Assembly: GCA_947095535.1 (NCBI GenBank)
Contig: OX352773.1
Span: forward strand, 170,822,438 to 170,886,437
DNA: 64,000 nt
Origin: Poecilobothrus nobilitatus
Lineage: Eukaryota; Arthropoda; Insecta; Diptera; Dolichopodidae
Reading direction: 5' to 3'
A program made the position numbers and the translations under genes. Below the pieces are notes generated by a model. That model had not been told where the DNA came from. It worked only from the letters and a program-made list of their open reading frames with translations, and ran no database searches. Of the stretch, positions 10,362 to 22,772 are shown one piece after another; the stretch's first letter is position 1, and the number at the start of each line of letters is the position of its first letter.

Positions 10362-12052
10362 GACCAATAAGTTATGTACATTAATTTGAAAGCTAATAAA
10401 AAAAATTTTCTAATTCTTTTATTTACACGGTATTTCGACAAAAAAAATTTAACTCTGTAATACGCATATAAAAGAGAAAAGATGCTTAATGAAATATATT
10501 TTAAAACTGCCTAAAACTGCCTAAAAAGTGAAATCGTATAAATGAAATAAATTATGGAATGAGTTTATTTCATTAAAATAAAATGTGTAGGAGTTGTTCG
10601 ATTAAATTGCATAAAAATAGCTATATAGTATGAATTTTATAATAATAATCGGTCAAAAGTTCGAAATTGGAATAAACTAATTTTCACATTTCATATAAAA
10701 TAAAACTTTAAAACATGGCTACCCTTTTTTTTATAATAATGTTTTGTGTGAAAAGGTGTGAAAAATTTAAAGTTTCTGGTAGAAAGAATCTTTTTCAGTC
10801 ATATCTAAATAAATAAATTTTTTCTCTTTATAAGCAATATCCTTTTATAATATTTAAGATAAAACATTTTTTTTCATACTTCTTCTTTAAAAGTACTTTT
10901 TAAACTTTTTTTTTTTTTTGTTTTTAAATTCCGTTTCAAAGTTAAAGTTTAATTTACGTAAATTTTTTTTCTCTTTTCGAACTCTTTTAATTATTTTTAT
11001 TATGTCATATACGTTAAATCCTTTTTTTTTTTTTTTACATGTCTTTTAATTTCATATTCGGAAAAAGTTCTTGACAGACAAAATAAAATTTTTTCTTGGA
11101 ATAAAAAAAAAAAATTTTTTTTTTTTTTTTTTTGTAATACCTCACGTTTTTTGTAAGTTTGTGAAGGTTTGAAATAATATGAAAATTTTAAATTTTAACA
11201 TGAATCCTTTAACTTTTATATTGTTTTACCGTTATTAAAATGAAATAAAAAAGAAAGAAAATAATAAAAATAAAAATTCTTTTATAAAACTTTTAATTTA
11301 CTTATATAATATGAGGTTCCTAATCAGCTTAAGTATGATGTAACTGAACATATACAGATTTGATTTTTATTGCATTGTTTTATTTGTAAGTCGTTGTGGA
11401 AATATCCTTGGCAATTAAATTAAGAAATTTTATTTAAAAAATTTTATTTCTCGAAAAACTGATTAAAAAAAATTTTTCTTTTTATTAAAGTATAAAATAA
11501 TTTTTTTTTTTTTTTTGTTTTGTTTGCCGTCATGTTTATATTTATTTTTGCGAAAAATCGTTCGTGTTGTAAGTTCTTGTTATGGGCGTTTCAATTTTTG
11601 CGAAACAATAATTGTTCATGTTTTATGTAAATTTTTTTTTTTTTTTTTTTTTTGTTGAAAGTTTTGTGTCGGAAATTAAATATTTGTCATATGTTTGTTT
11701 AATTTAAGAAGAAACACAGTAGTTAAAGTGTTAGATGAAAAATGGAAATAACTAAATATATAATTAAAAAAAACTAAAAGGGTTAAAAAAAAAAAAATTA
11801 AAACAGTGTTAAGCTAATATTTAATTTGAATAAATATGCAAGTATAGTGTAATTGGAGAAAGGTTTACTTATTAGTTTATAAAAAATAAGTTCAATATTT
11901 TAACATGTTCAGATATACTATATGTGTATTAAGTATGATCATCATTATAATATACATATATATTTAAATTTGAATTTTATTTTATAGTCTATACAGGTTA
12001 GTAGATTAAAAAAATAAAAATTTCAGATCTAAGTTAAAAATTACAAAAAAAA
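10362..12052. other. AT-rich stretch with many poly-T/poly-A runs
   Basis: Many T runs of 10-20 nt (10909-10919, 11022-11035, 11114-11133, 11502-11516, 11632-11653) alternate with A runs. No ORF or element end was seen. Gene relics, if any, are unrecognisable. Confidence 0.6.
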
Positions 12053-13624
12053 CGAGGAAGAATACAGTTGCCTTTGTCAACTCTTAGATACCCGTACGAA
12101 CCGTTAGTATGTTCACAGGCTGTCACTCTGCTTACAATATTATTTATTTAATATTTTAGTATTTTAAAATAATTTGGGTGAATTTTATAATTTCTAGAAC
12201 TATGGGCTGTACATATATTCAAACTATATGTTTATACATTCTTCAAAAGCAGATTTTAACCTTCCACATAACGATTATCAATCCAAAACTTTTTCAAATA
12301 TTCTATAGTACCATTTAATACTAAGCGGTAAATGTATATTAAATTTACTTAGTACAAAATAGTAAATATAATTTTAAATATTATATTATATTATATTTAA
12401 ATATTCCATTGACAGAATAATTTTTTATAAGTACAATAAAATACATATATGTATGTAAATACGGCGCTGTATAATATACATCTATACTCTTATCATTCAT
12501 TCACTAGTGACATATACGATATGTAAATAAACATGATATTATATAAGTATGTATATATATTAATATCATATAAATAAAAATTCTTCAAGCAACCGTTATG
12601 TTGTTTATTTATTTACATTTTTATGTACTACGCATTATATCCTCAACAATTTCAAATTATCGAGTAAAACAAAATGCAAAAAATTCATTAAAGAAATTTG
12701 TTAGAAAATTTGAAAAAATCAAGTAACACTTTCGTCAATTATAAAGTAACCCTATATTATTAAAAAAAGTTGTTAACAGAAATAAGAGTATAATGTTGAA
12801 GCTTTAATTTTTGTGTATTACTTCAAAAAAATTTTAACAGGTGTTCAAGTTACAGGTGTTTAAAAATAGAAAATTTTCAGTTTTTGACCCCTTACAGCTC
12901 CTTAACCGGGGGGTGATACAAAAAAAATGTCATTTCTGAAATGACTCATACTTATTTTCAAAGATCTAACTTCTGTCAAAATTTCAAGTTTCCAACTTAA
13001 ACCATTTAGAAGATAGAAGGGTTAAAGGATTTTGCAAAATTTGAGTTTCGCATAACGGTAAATTAAGACACCCTATGCCACAAATATATATTTATTGTAT
13101 ATATAATTTTAAAGCTAATAAAAGTAGTAATCGTTTGGAGTTTTCAAAATGAAGATATACCTTATACAACTTGTGCTGTAACAATTTAAATATAGAGCTT
13201 TTATGAACCTTTGGGGAGCTGTAGCTCCGTAACGGGTGGGGCTACAAAAAAAAATTAAAAATAAAATTAATATTTTTGTGAGATCTATCAGCAGTAAAAT
13301 TTCATAGCTCTATTTCAAAAAAAATGTGGGGATCTGAAAGTTAGGTGTTCGAGAGCTACCCTAAGTTTTGGTCCAAACTCAACCAAAAAAAATTGGGAAC
13401 CTACAAATTACTCCCAGAATATTTTGTGTAAATTTGAAGATTCTAGCTTTCTTAGTTTTTGAGTTAGCGTGCTGACGGACGGACGGACGGACAAGGCACA
13501 AAAGTCTTAGAATTTTTTTCTGATCCGATCCATACCTTTGAAGGTATATCTAGCTCGCTTATTTCGAGGTGTTGCAAACGGAGGAGTAATTTTATTATAC
13601 CCGATCCTATAGTACGGGTATAAA
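12053..13624 (-). mobile_element. DINE-like element, family I long subtype, copy 1
   Basis: About 1.57 kb, minus orientation. The 5' terminus is the TTATACCCGTACTATAGGATC hairpin at 13594-13624 (in part). The GTCCGTCCGTCC block lies near 13475-13492, and the 3' terminus is GTACGGGTATCTAAGAG plus a hairpin and CTTCCTCG at 12053-12110. The interior has GGAGCTGTAGCTCCGTAACG and ACCGTTATGCGAAA motifs, resembling the interior of family II elements at 21703 and 34559. It is nearly identical in inverted orientation to 43557-45123, with most 20-mers conserved by eye, which implies recent transposition or homogenisation. No protein is encoded. Confidence 0.85.
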
Positions 13625-14020
13625 AATATGAATTTGCGACATAACATGATCTAAATCTGTTTTAGGATATCAAATAAACCAATAAAAAATCTTAAAAAGT
13701 TCCTTTATTTTCTTTATTCGTACAAATATTTTAGATCTACTATTCTTTATTGCTGTCTTTGGTCAGATGTTGCCACACATATTTTAAGAGACTATAAAGA
13801 CTTTAACTAAATCATTTTCTTTTTTTTAGTTCACATATAGTATTGTTATCAAAAATTTGTGATGGTTTTACGGATTCATAACCTGAACTAAGCTTTAATA
13901 TATGTTAGTATCTTAAAATTCACATTTATATATTTTAATTAATTTTACCAGGAATTCTTTTTTATATTCTGATTGCTAGTTTTTATTATATTTGGGGCGT
14001 CTTAGAAAATTTTGTATTTT
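13625..14020. other. AT-rich non-coding stretch
   Basis: Spacer between two DINE-like elements. Nothing recognised. Confidence 0.5.
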
Positions 14021-14606
14021 TTATATCCGTATGAGCATATCTCAATGGTATAATAATTTTGCTGAGATCAGATAGATAGAAAAGTATAGACATGCGCACT
14101 GAGTCAATTTAGTCATGTACGTTCATCCGTTCGCGTGCCTGCACGATATCCGAAAAAAAATAATAAAATTAGGATTCTGAAATTTTTACCATTTCATCTT
14201 TATAAAATTATTTCACTGGTAAAATTAAACACATTCAACCACTGAGTTCGAGTAGCTGCCATACATCTTATTTTTTTATATATTTTACCGCAATAAATTC
14301 TCTTATATTTGCTTTGTTTGGGGCAACGGGTTCGTGTGTAGTTGTCATATCTTTGCACTTGAGTTATAGGTATCTGAAATTTTGTAAAATATGATCAAGT
14401 TTTATGGAAATAACTTGGATGGTTCAAAGGAGAATTGGTTCGAGTACCTGTTATTTAACTCCAAAATTTACATAATTATATCTCGGTACTTAATTAACTC
14501 ATAGATATCTGAAATTTTGTAAAAGATGATTAAATTTCATGGTAAGTGCATAATTTATGTTGGTACAGGTAAGCTAGAGAAACAGTTAACTATACACTTT
14601 TCCTCG
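14021..14606 (+). mobile_element. DINE-like element, family I, diverged copy
   Basis: Starts TTATATCCGTATGAGCATAT...AATGGTATAATAATTTT, which matches the family start with changes. It then has ACTGAGTCAATTTAGTCATGTACGTTC (in part), where other copies have GAGTCGATTAAGCCATGTCC. It ends in AACTATACACTTTTCCTCG. The GTCC block is eroded, so this copy is older than those at 12053 and 50602. Confidence 0.7.
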
Positions 14607-14961
14607 TTTTATTGTATTTTTCAATTTTTAACCAGTAAATGAATGTGTTCTTTAAAGTTTTTATTAAAAAAAAAATACTTTCTGAAACATTCAAAAATTC
14701 TAATACCATCTTTCAAAACTATTGTTTTTGACAGTTTTCTAAAAACTTCAAATATTTACGTTTTTAATTTTGGGTTTTTTTTTTTGGCAGAGAAAATACA
14801 AAAAAAAAAACAATTTAAATTTTTTAATTATTGTAACATGGACAAAGATGTGATTATGATCCGCTTTAGTATGTCAGATAAATAAACATAAAAAAGAAAC
14901 TATTCAATTCCATAGTTAATAATAAGCTTTTGTAATTCTTTAGTCTCTTAGGGGTTTAATG
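14607..14961. other. AT-rich non-coding stretch
   Basis: Contains an 80-codon open frame (14643-14885) rich in Phe, Lys and Ile with no domain signature. I regard it as chance. Confidence 0.5.
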
Positions 14962-15149
14962 CTCTACTGGAGCATTATATTTAGTCTCTACTGGAGCATT
15001 ATATTTGTAATTTGTGTCATTTGGCGGGAAAATTCACAATACGTAGTGAATTTTAGTTAGAGACTCTACTGGAGCATTATTTTAGTCTATACTGGAGCAT
15101 TATATTTGTAATTTATGTCATTTGTCGGGAAAATTCAAAATACGTAGTA
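14962..15149. repeat. Nested tandem repeat (102-bp unit, 23-bp sub-unit)
   Basis: CTCTACTGGAGCATTAT recurs at 14962, 14985, 15064 and (as CTATACTGG...) 15087. Each pair is followed by TTGTAATTTRTGTCATTTG and CGGGAAAATTCA, then ATACGTAGT. The result is two 102-bp units, each starting with two 23-bp sub-units. Confidence 0.85.
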
Positions 15150-15883
15150 ATAAGGAGTTCACAATATCATATCAAAAGGTCGCAGTATTATTTATACCCC
15201 TTAAATAATAATATTCTGATCTAGTATATCTAATAGATGTAAATCTAAGAAAATTTTACTATACAAGATAAAAATTTAGTTTTAATTATGAATAATTTAT
15301 GATTTGTTTTCAATAAATCAATTCATTTTGAAAAATTTTATATCTAATTGTTTTATTTCCAATCTATTCTTCCCAAATTTGAGTTCTATTAAAAACAGAT
15401 TCAAAAAATATTGAATTAAATTGAATTGTGAATGCATATTAAAAAAAAAAAACTATATTATAGAATTCCATATAATTAAAAGGAAAAAATAAATAAATAT
15501 GTAAATAAAATAAAATATGTAGATAAAGCAATATGTCGATATATAATTCTGTGCTTACACTTAATTTAACATCTATTTACGTCTAGACTTGTTTTGATTA
15601 CTAAAACTATGATTATCTATTCATATATGTTTATTTCTAAAATGATTTTTCCATTTGTAAATTGATTTTCAAATAAGGACACAACATATGTTCTATACAT
15701 TATAGGTATATACATTATGTAAGTAAATATTTATCTTTGGAATTTAAGAATCGTATATATGGAATGAAAATAAATAATAAATTGATGATAAAATAAATAA
15801 TGCATTATTTGATTGTTTAAAATAATTCTGTATTTATAATTTTTAATTATAATTTAATGTATTAATTCCGGCACAATATTATT
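15150..15883. other. AT-rich non-coding stretch
   Basis: No feature recognised. Confidence 0.55.
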
Positions 15884-15960
15884 GGGATTCGAACCCACAC
15901 TCTCTCGGTGTTTTACAGTGTATTTTATACGTTCTTACCCACTAGGCCACCGAGACTCCT
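15884..15960 (-). repeat. tRNA-like SINE head, copy 2 (best preserved boxes)
   Basis: Minus strand: TGGCCTAGTGGGTAAGAACG contains a good box A (TGGCNNAGTGG) and GTGTGGGTTCGAATCCC a perfect box B (GGTTCGAATCC). Between them lie GTATAAAATAC, which can form a small anticodon-like hairpin, and a long CTGTAAAACACCGAGAGA segment. No 7-bp acceptor stem can be drawn, so it should not be annotated as a working tRNA. Pol III promoter activity is plausible from the boxes but unproven. Confidence 0.65.
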
Positions 15961-16289
15961 TTTTATTCTACAAGTGTTGATTAATGAAATCCATATAATC
16001 GGATTGATTGCAACAAATATTTTATAATCTTTATAAATTCTTATTTAAGTTGGATGTCCTTACACTCCCCTTTACCATTAAAAATCTAACAAATTGAGTG
16101 AGGATGTTGACTGTTAAGTAAATCAAAAATATATTTGAAGAAAATTTTTTTTCTTATAGTTTTGAACAGCACTCATTCTAAAAGATTTGAAATGAAAATG
16201 TTAACAATATTATTTAAGTTAAAAAAAAAAATGTTTGTCTGTTGAAAGAAATTAATTTTGTACCTCAAATGCGAGGAAAACTGAATTAA
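15961..16289. other. AT-rich non-coding stretch
   Basis: No feature recognised, apart from an isolated ATGCGAGGAAAACTG at 16269-16283 that resembles a DINE-like 3' end and may be a scrap of another copy. Confidence 0.45.
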
Positions 16290-17246
16290 TTATACTTATG
16301 AACATATAATCAAAGGTATAATAAATTTGTCATTGCGTTTATTACACCTTAAAAGAGTCGAGCTAGATATAGGCTCAAAGGTATGCTCAGCAAAAGGTCG
16401 GCTCAGCATTAAATTCTTAGTCAATTAAGCCATGTGCGTCCGCCCGTCATTCCGTCGGCACGACAACTCAAAAAGTAAAGGAGCTAGTAGGCTGAATTTT
16501 TTTACATCATATTTAGTTGGTTTCACTATTAATTTGCAGCCGCCGGGTTCGAGTAGCTGCCATCTAACTACTTTATATAATAATAACTCAGTGTCTATTG
16601 AAGCTAGGTATCCGAAATTTTGTGAAAAGATGTCGAGTTGTTTATCATAACAACTTCTGTAAAAATTGGTTTAAGAACAGCAAGTTCAGGTAGCTTCATG
16701 AAGTTTTATGGCAATAACTTCTGTAAAATTTGGTTTAAAAGCAGCAAGTTCAGGTAGCTTCATAAAGTTTTATGACAATAACTTCTATAAAATTTGTGGT
16801 TGTGCTGATGCACCAGGTCCGGATACTTGCCATACAAGTCTATAATTTACATTATAATGTATATCTCAGGTACTTAACGTTGTTACTAAAACATCTGAAA
16901 CTTTATAAAATATGATCAAGTTTTATGAAAGCAGTATATATTACGTTCATACGGTTGTCCCAGAGTTGACGCAGTCTACTCTAATTTTTTTTTTTTACGA
17001 GGGTTGGTGGAAAACTCGAAAGTCACCAAGAGGAGCTGCACGTGCTTCCTCAGGGCAGTGTTGAACTTTAACCAACCGAAACCACCCCCCTTTCAAAACC
17101 AAACTTTAGGATGGAACCTTTAATACAAATGTACAGTTTGGTTTTGTGGATAGGGATGTGTTAAGGATAATTGGGGAAATTGGAATTGGGAAATTTGGAT
17201 TATGGGGGATAGGTAGGAAAATTTAGAGGGACTGCACTCTCCTTCG
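16290..17246 (+). mobile_element. DINE-like element, family I, interrupted by a SINE-like insertion
   Basis: Begins TTATACTTATGAACATATAATCAAAGGTATAATAAATTT (in part), with GAGTCGAGCTAGATAT and an eroded CCATGTGCGTCCGCCCGTC block. The interior contains a 62-66-bp tandem (AACTTCTGTAAAA..TTGGTTTAA..CAGCAAGTTCAGGTAGCTTC) at about 16650-16795. The 3' end reads TTGTCCCAGAGTTGACGCAG to TCTACTCTA at 16983, is interrupted, and resumes as GGACTGCACTCTCCTTCG at 17229-17246. In intact copies this is continuous (CTACTCTACTGCACTCTTCC), so the intervening sequence is a later insertion. The open frame 16432-16650 is repeat-derived. Confidence 0.8.
16985..17226 (-). repeat. SINE-like insertion inside the DINE-like element
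   Basis: Starts on the plus strand with a T run (16985-16996), the complement of a poly-A tail. On the minus strand the 3' end reads CCACCAACCCTCGTAAAAAA. Upstream are TTGGTTAAAGTTCAACACTG and AAAGGTTCCATCCTAAAGTT, which recur at 47284-47352. The copies at 42265-42440 and 26750-26897 share the CTCTCGCAAAA/CTCTTGCGAAAA ending. The 5' boundary (17140-17226) and target duplication are uncertain. Pol III or other promoter origin cannot be decided. Confidence 0.6.
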
Positions 17247-18835
17247 TTAATTTATATATTGTTACACAAAAAAAAATTGTTATCAAAAACAATACAAGTC
17301 CTTTCTAAACATTTTTTTAAATTATAACAGTCAAGGTTTAAAAGTTTTTCATATAAAATAAAGTTTAAACAAAGAGCATATATTTTAAATTCAATAGTAG
17401 TTATTTATTTTCCAGATAAGTATCCACAACCAACTTTTACCAAACCAAGGAATATTAGCCTATTTTATCAAATTTTCATTTTCAAGATTTCGTAAACAAA
17501 ATATCTTTCTTTTTATCACTTCAGCCACAAAAATAAAAATTTATATCACGATATCTTATATTTTGTATCCAAAACTTCTCCAAAGCAGAGAAATAAGAAA
17601 ATTTTTAAGAGCTAATATGTAATATGTTAAAAGTTACTGTTATATACAAGAAATAAGAAAATTGCTAAAATTGAAAGTGGATTTTTTATGACATTCTTTA
17701 TTTAATTTATTTCCATATAAAGTATGTATGGTGTGATTTTAAGTGTTTTTTCCTGACAAATCTAATTACATATAATTTTTTTTAATTTAAAAAGTTTTAT
17801 TTCTATATATGTATAATTTTACATATGTACTAACAATATGTAATTAGTTTGAAGGTATTTTTTTTCTTTTTTAGTTCCGTTTTATATTCACACAATTTTT
17901 TTTATGTTACTGTCTATTTATTCGTGCATATTGTATAATTTTTACACTTACTGTTTTTTGAATCTTAAATTTCATAAATTAGATAAGTAAAAGAAATTTA
18001 TAATATATAAAAAGAGTTGAAAAAAAAAACCACATCTGTTTATTCACAACAATTTGAATATATTAACTTTTTTGTATGCACTCTTATAAAAAATAACTGC
18101 TGTTAAGAGTTAATTTAAGTTTTTTTATTTTTTTTTTTCGCTTCAGTTTATTTCCACTTTCTTTTTGATTTTCTTCCGTTTTTGTTGTTTTTGTTTTTTC
18201 AAGTAACTTTAATAATAAATATATTTTTAAGCTGAAACCAAATCCTGTTCATGTTGTTGAAAAATTGTGAAAAAAAAAATAAATAAATTAATTCAAAAAA
18301 TGAATGTGTTTAAATTATTATCCTATGGATGATACATAAATGGGTATCGGAAGTTTTTTTCTAGGAAAGATATTGAAGCGGATATGTTAAATTTGTTTTG
18401 AGCACGACTTGTTTAAGTGTAGAAACAGTAAAAAGATGAATTATTTAAAATGCACTAAAAAATATTTAAATTTTATAAAGTTGGTAGAGAGCAGAATATA
18501 TTAACGTCGGACTTAAGGAAGCAAAAATGTTTTGAAATATATTAAAGTTAAAATGATAGTCAGCATATTAGGAATACACTAATAATTTGCTTATTCTAAG
18601 ATATTGATTGCGTTTTAAATAAGGCACCCAACTTTATCAAGATCAAATGTCAAAATTAAAGGAATTATGCCCATAATTTCATGCCCAGCAGTCGTTCCCT
18701 TTTATGTATAATTATGTGCATGATTCGTTGGAAAATTAGCAGTGGAAAACTAATTGTGGAAACTAACAGTGAAATTTCAACAATAGTATACTAAAGGTAA
18801 TGTCTTTTTGTAAAAGATTAATTGAAGTTTTGTAT
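17247..18835. other. AT-rich non-coding stretch
   Basis: Nothing recognised on either strand. T-rich and A-rich runs only. Confidence 0.6.
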
Positions 18836-19445
18836 TTATATCCGTATCAACATAGTTCAAAGGTATAATGGATTTGTTATTATGTCCCTGGCATATTAAA
18901 ACAGATGAAATAGATATGGTAAAGTACATATATTTTTGCTTAGAATCGATTTCTGCATAGATTTAGATAAGTACGTTCGCCAGTTCACACGATAACTCAA
19001 AAAATAATAGATCTAGGATTTTGAAGATACAACTTCATTTTTTATATGAAAATGTTAGTGTCTATATAAACTGGGTATTTAAAATTTAATCAAAAGAAGT
19101 TAAGTTATATACTAACAACATCTACAAAATGTGGATAGTATAAAGCAAGAGCGAAATTTATGTGCTCATATTTTGATATTTAAAACTAGACATCAGAAAA
19201 TTTGTAATATATGATCAGGTTTCCTGGCGAAAAAATCTGTGCAATTTAGTTGATTCGGTGCCAAAGGCTCCGGTAGTTGTCATGAAATTATATAAGTTAC
19301 ATAATTATATATCTCAGTACTTAATTAAGTTAGATATCTTAAATTTTCTAAAATATGATTACACTATATGATCTAGGATAGCTGTATAACTTATGTTTGT
19401 GCGGCTATCATAGACTCCACACAATTTACTCTACATTCTTTCTCG
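18836..19445 (+). mobile_element. DINE-like element, family I, eroded copy
   Basis: Starts TTATATCCGTATCAACATAG with AAAGGTATAATGG. It keeps TTAGATAAGTACGTTCGCC at the GTCC-block position and ACACGATAACTCAAAAAATA downstream, and ends with ATAGACTCCACACAATTTAC and TCTACATTCTTTCTCG. It is more diverged than the 50602 copy and non-coding. Confidence 0.7.
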
Positions 19446-20560
19446 TTTAATCTACAATTAAATCAATTCATTCTTTTAGTTTTCAACTACAACTAGGTAT
19501 TATTTAATTTGAAAGTTTAAGTATACATTTTAACAATTCATGAGATAAAATAAGTTTCATTAATTTTTATTATAAAACAAATTTTATGTTATACAACTAC
19601 AATATATACAATTATTTATATAAATACAACTATTTATACAGATACTATATATACAAAATATTTTATTTAGTTTTCGTTTCTTATTTGTTAACAAAATTTT
19701 AAATCAAAGTTAAAACTTATCGAAAGAACCTCCCAAAGGTTTTCAATTTTGCAATAGTATAATAATAAAAAACATTAGACAAATGCGATAACATAATTGA
19801 AATTTATTTATTCATTTAATGTTCACTCTTTTTTAATTAATCAGATTAACATATTTAAGTAGCCTGTTTTCTCTAGAGAAAATTTCAATAATATAACATT
19901 TCGGTTTCCTTTAACTAATCCATACAATAGATTTATTTATAATTCTAACAAAATGTGTACGATTAAATAATACACATGCAATACCAATCTATAGTTAGTG
20001 TTTCTTATATATTTCAATTATCCAAAAAAAGAAAAAAAAAAAAACAAAATAATTAGGCATGAATTTCCCTGTAGAAACTTTAAGTGAAAAATTCCATAGG
20101 GTTTTATAAATATTTAACACAAGTTTTTCTTTTATTTTTTTTTTTTTTTACTCTTTATGAAATCACATACATAGGTAATTATGAAGTTTGTATATACATA
20201 TGTTACATTTGAATCAATGGTAATCATGAAAAATAAATTTGGGTTAATTTAAAATTTAAACAAAAAAAAAAATTTTAATTTAAAAAATGTAAAATATAGT
20301 TTACATGTCAAGTTATTAGGATTCTGAACAAAATGCAGATTATCTAATTACAAAATCGCCTAAACATATGCAATTTTTTTTAATGTCTAATCAAACTCTA
20401 AGAAGGATTCTATTCTACAACGTTGGTGTGGTTTTGATTAAATATGTGACCGTAATAGTTGGAAAATAGGATAACAGGAGAGAGTTGGAATGTAAATTGG
20501 TAAGAAAAATGATAAGGTTCTTTTTGAACAAAATTATAGAATAAAATATTACGGTTAGTA
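19446..20560. other. AT-rich non-coding stretch
   Basis: No feature recognised. Confidence 0.55.
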
Positions 20561-20727
20561 GTGGAACACATTAGATAGAAAAATGTTCCGTATTTTATCA
20601 GTTCTCACAACAAATGAGTTTTCATAATTAGTTTTATTGATATGTGGAGCACATTAGATAGAAGAATGTTCCGTATTTTATCAGTTCTCACAACAAATGA
20701 GTTTTCACAACCAGTTTTATTGGTATT
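20561..20727. repeat. Tandem duplication, 83-bp unit
   Basis: GTGGAACACATTAGATAGAA followed by ATGTTCCGTATTTTATCAGT, ACAACAAATGAGTTTTC and TTTTATTG occurs twice, at 20561 and 20644, with few differences. It is a simple, fairly recent tandem duplication. Confidence 0.9.
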
Positions 20728-21702
20728 TTTATTTATTAATTTGTATTTCGATATTTAAGTATTTTAAATCTTGTATATAGAAAACATACCAACCTAAGGG
20801 TTTTAAATATATATGCATCTATATATGTTTGGACATTTCTGTAATTTACTAAAATAAAATTTAATTAACAGTTAATGTTTGATCAAAAAACAAGCTACAG
20901 ATGTACCATAGTTATAGAATTTTTTAAAGCTTAACTATGCGAAATACAATAAAAAAAAATGATAAAAATTTTCTTATTATGATAGAGCTTGAAGGACTTT
21001 AACAATTATGTTACTATTAGTATTTTAAAAATTTAAACCATATTAATTAGAACTGAATTTCATAATTTTATTATATAAATTTCTAAATAATATTTGTTAT
21101 AAATTTTTATGTATACATTTGTTAAGAAAATATCCTTTAGAAAATTTATTATGTAAATTCATACGAATGCGAAATAATATAATTTTTTTTTTGTTTTTCC
21201 AACTGAACCAATTTATCCCTAATTTAATGATTCAAAATTTAATTGAGAGCTCTGTGAAGTGTTATTCTTAAAATTATCATAGATATCTATATATGTATAT
21301 AGTTATTAAAAAGTGTAGCATTGTATATGATGTGTATACTTTAATGTTATGGTTGTGGTTTCTGTACAGGATATTGAAAAATTAAAACTAAAATAAAAAT
21401 AAAATATTTTTAATTGAAAGTAGAAATTGTGTAACTTATGTTGAATACAAAAATGTAATTATGGTTAAATTTAACTTTAATGTACTTTGAATCTTCTATT
21501 AATCTTATTTTTAACAATAATTTTTTTTAAAGATTTAAAACAATAGTTTCGGTACAGGGTGATTTAAAAAAAAATTGGAATTTTTTTTTGATTAAGAAAA
21601 AAAAAAATGTTTATATTTTCACCTGTTTATATTTCTTCTAAAATATGCTTTCTATTATTTTCTCTTTTTGCTCGTGGTTTCTAGCTTTTCTATTCGTAAT
21701 CG
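20728..21702. other. AT-rich non-coding stretch
   Basis: No feature recognised. Confidence 0.55.
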
Positions 21703-22755
21703 TTTTTAGCACATTTCCAAAAAAAATTTGAAAAAATGTGCTTATTAGTTTCACTCTGTCCGTCCGTCCTCCATCCGTCCGTCTGTTTACAAAACTTCTA
21801 CACCGTTAAAGATAGAGATAAAAAGTTTCCATAAAAAAAATAATTTTGTGGAACAACTTTTTCATGTAGCCCGATCCATTACGGAGCTACAGACCCTCAA
21901 ACTTTGAAAAGCCCTATTTTTAAATGCATATATCTTTATCTGCATTATCTTATTATTTTTATATATCTTTTGAGGCAAGAAAGAACTTTTAGAATTAGTA
22001 TAAGTTTGCTCAGAAAATGTTTTGTCCCACCCCGGGTTTATGAGATATTAGCGCTCAAAAATTGAAAATTTGCTATTTTTAAACACTTGTAACTTAGGAA
22101 CCTGTACACACTTTACTTCTGCAAGATATAAAAATTAAAGCTACAGTAATATATTTTTACGTGTGTTAAAGGTTTATTTTAGTTGTAAAGGGTTTCAAAG
22201 TTGTAGCTCTTTAAAATTGCGAAAAAGCTCCATTTTCAGAAGTATATATCTCAGGCTCTGCGTAATAGTTTTGCAATCTGAAACCACCAGAAGATTGAAA
22301 ATTTTATTATCTATATAAAACAATATCAAAATTATGTAATATTTTGTAATTTACTATTTAAATTTACCGTTATGTGAAAACCACATTTTGCATGAAATTT
22401 CTTTTTTCATAACTCCGGCACGCCTTTAGATAGGAATCTGAAATTTTGAGACAAGAAAGAACTTTTAGAATTAGTATAAGCTTCCTTAGAAAATTTGTTT
22501 GTACCATCTGTAACTTATCACCTGTAATAAAATATAATGCTCCAGTAAAATATTTTTACGTGTGTTAACTGTTTTTTTAGTTATATTGGGTTCCAGACTT
22601 ACAGCCCCACAAAATAGCAAAAAACTCCTATTTTTATATTTTTTCTTATTATATGAAAATTTTAAATTTTGGTGCAAGTCACAATTCTTAGCAGTTTTTA
22701 TTGAGTTTTGGAAATGTGCGCTTTTAAAAACCGTTGGTTTATATTCTACCTTGTT
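21703..22755 (+). mobile_element. DINE-like element, family II, copy 1
   Basis: The 5' end TTTTTAGCACATTTCC can pair with GAAAAAATGTGCTTATTAG 20 bp downstream. TCTGTCCGTCCGTCC follows, as in DINE elements. The interior has CATGTAGCCCGATCCATTACGG (in part), CTGTAACTTAGGAACCTGTA and ACCGTTATGTGAAAACC. Near the 3' end GGAAATGTGCGC repeats the inverse of the start. The 3' hairpin AAACC-GTT-GGTTT and CTACCTTGTTT close the element. The architecture equals family I, but the terminal sequence is different. Non-coding; the open frames at 22486-22816 lie across the repeat on both strands and are not genes. Confidence 0.75.
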
Positions 22756-22772
22756 TATTATGTATTTTCCCA

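Noticed and set aside
14962..15149. CRISPR-like array
   Set aside because: Eukaryotic context, only two sub-unit pairs, no regular unique spacers.
15884..15960. Functional tRNA gene
   Set aside because: Boxes A and B are good but no acceptor stem or proper anticodon stem can be paired, and the sequence is repeated in diverged form at two other loci.
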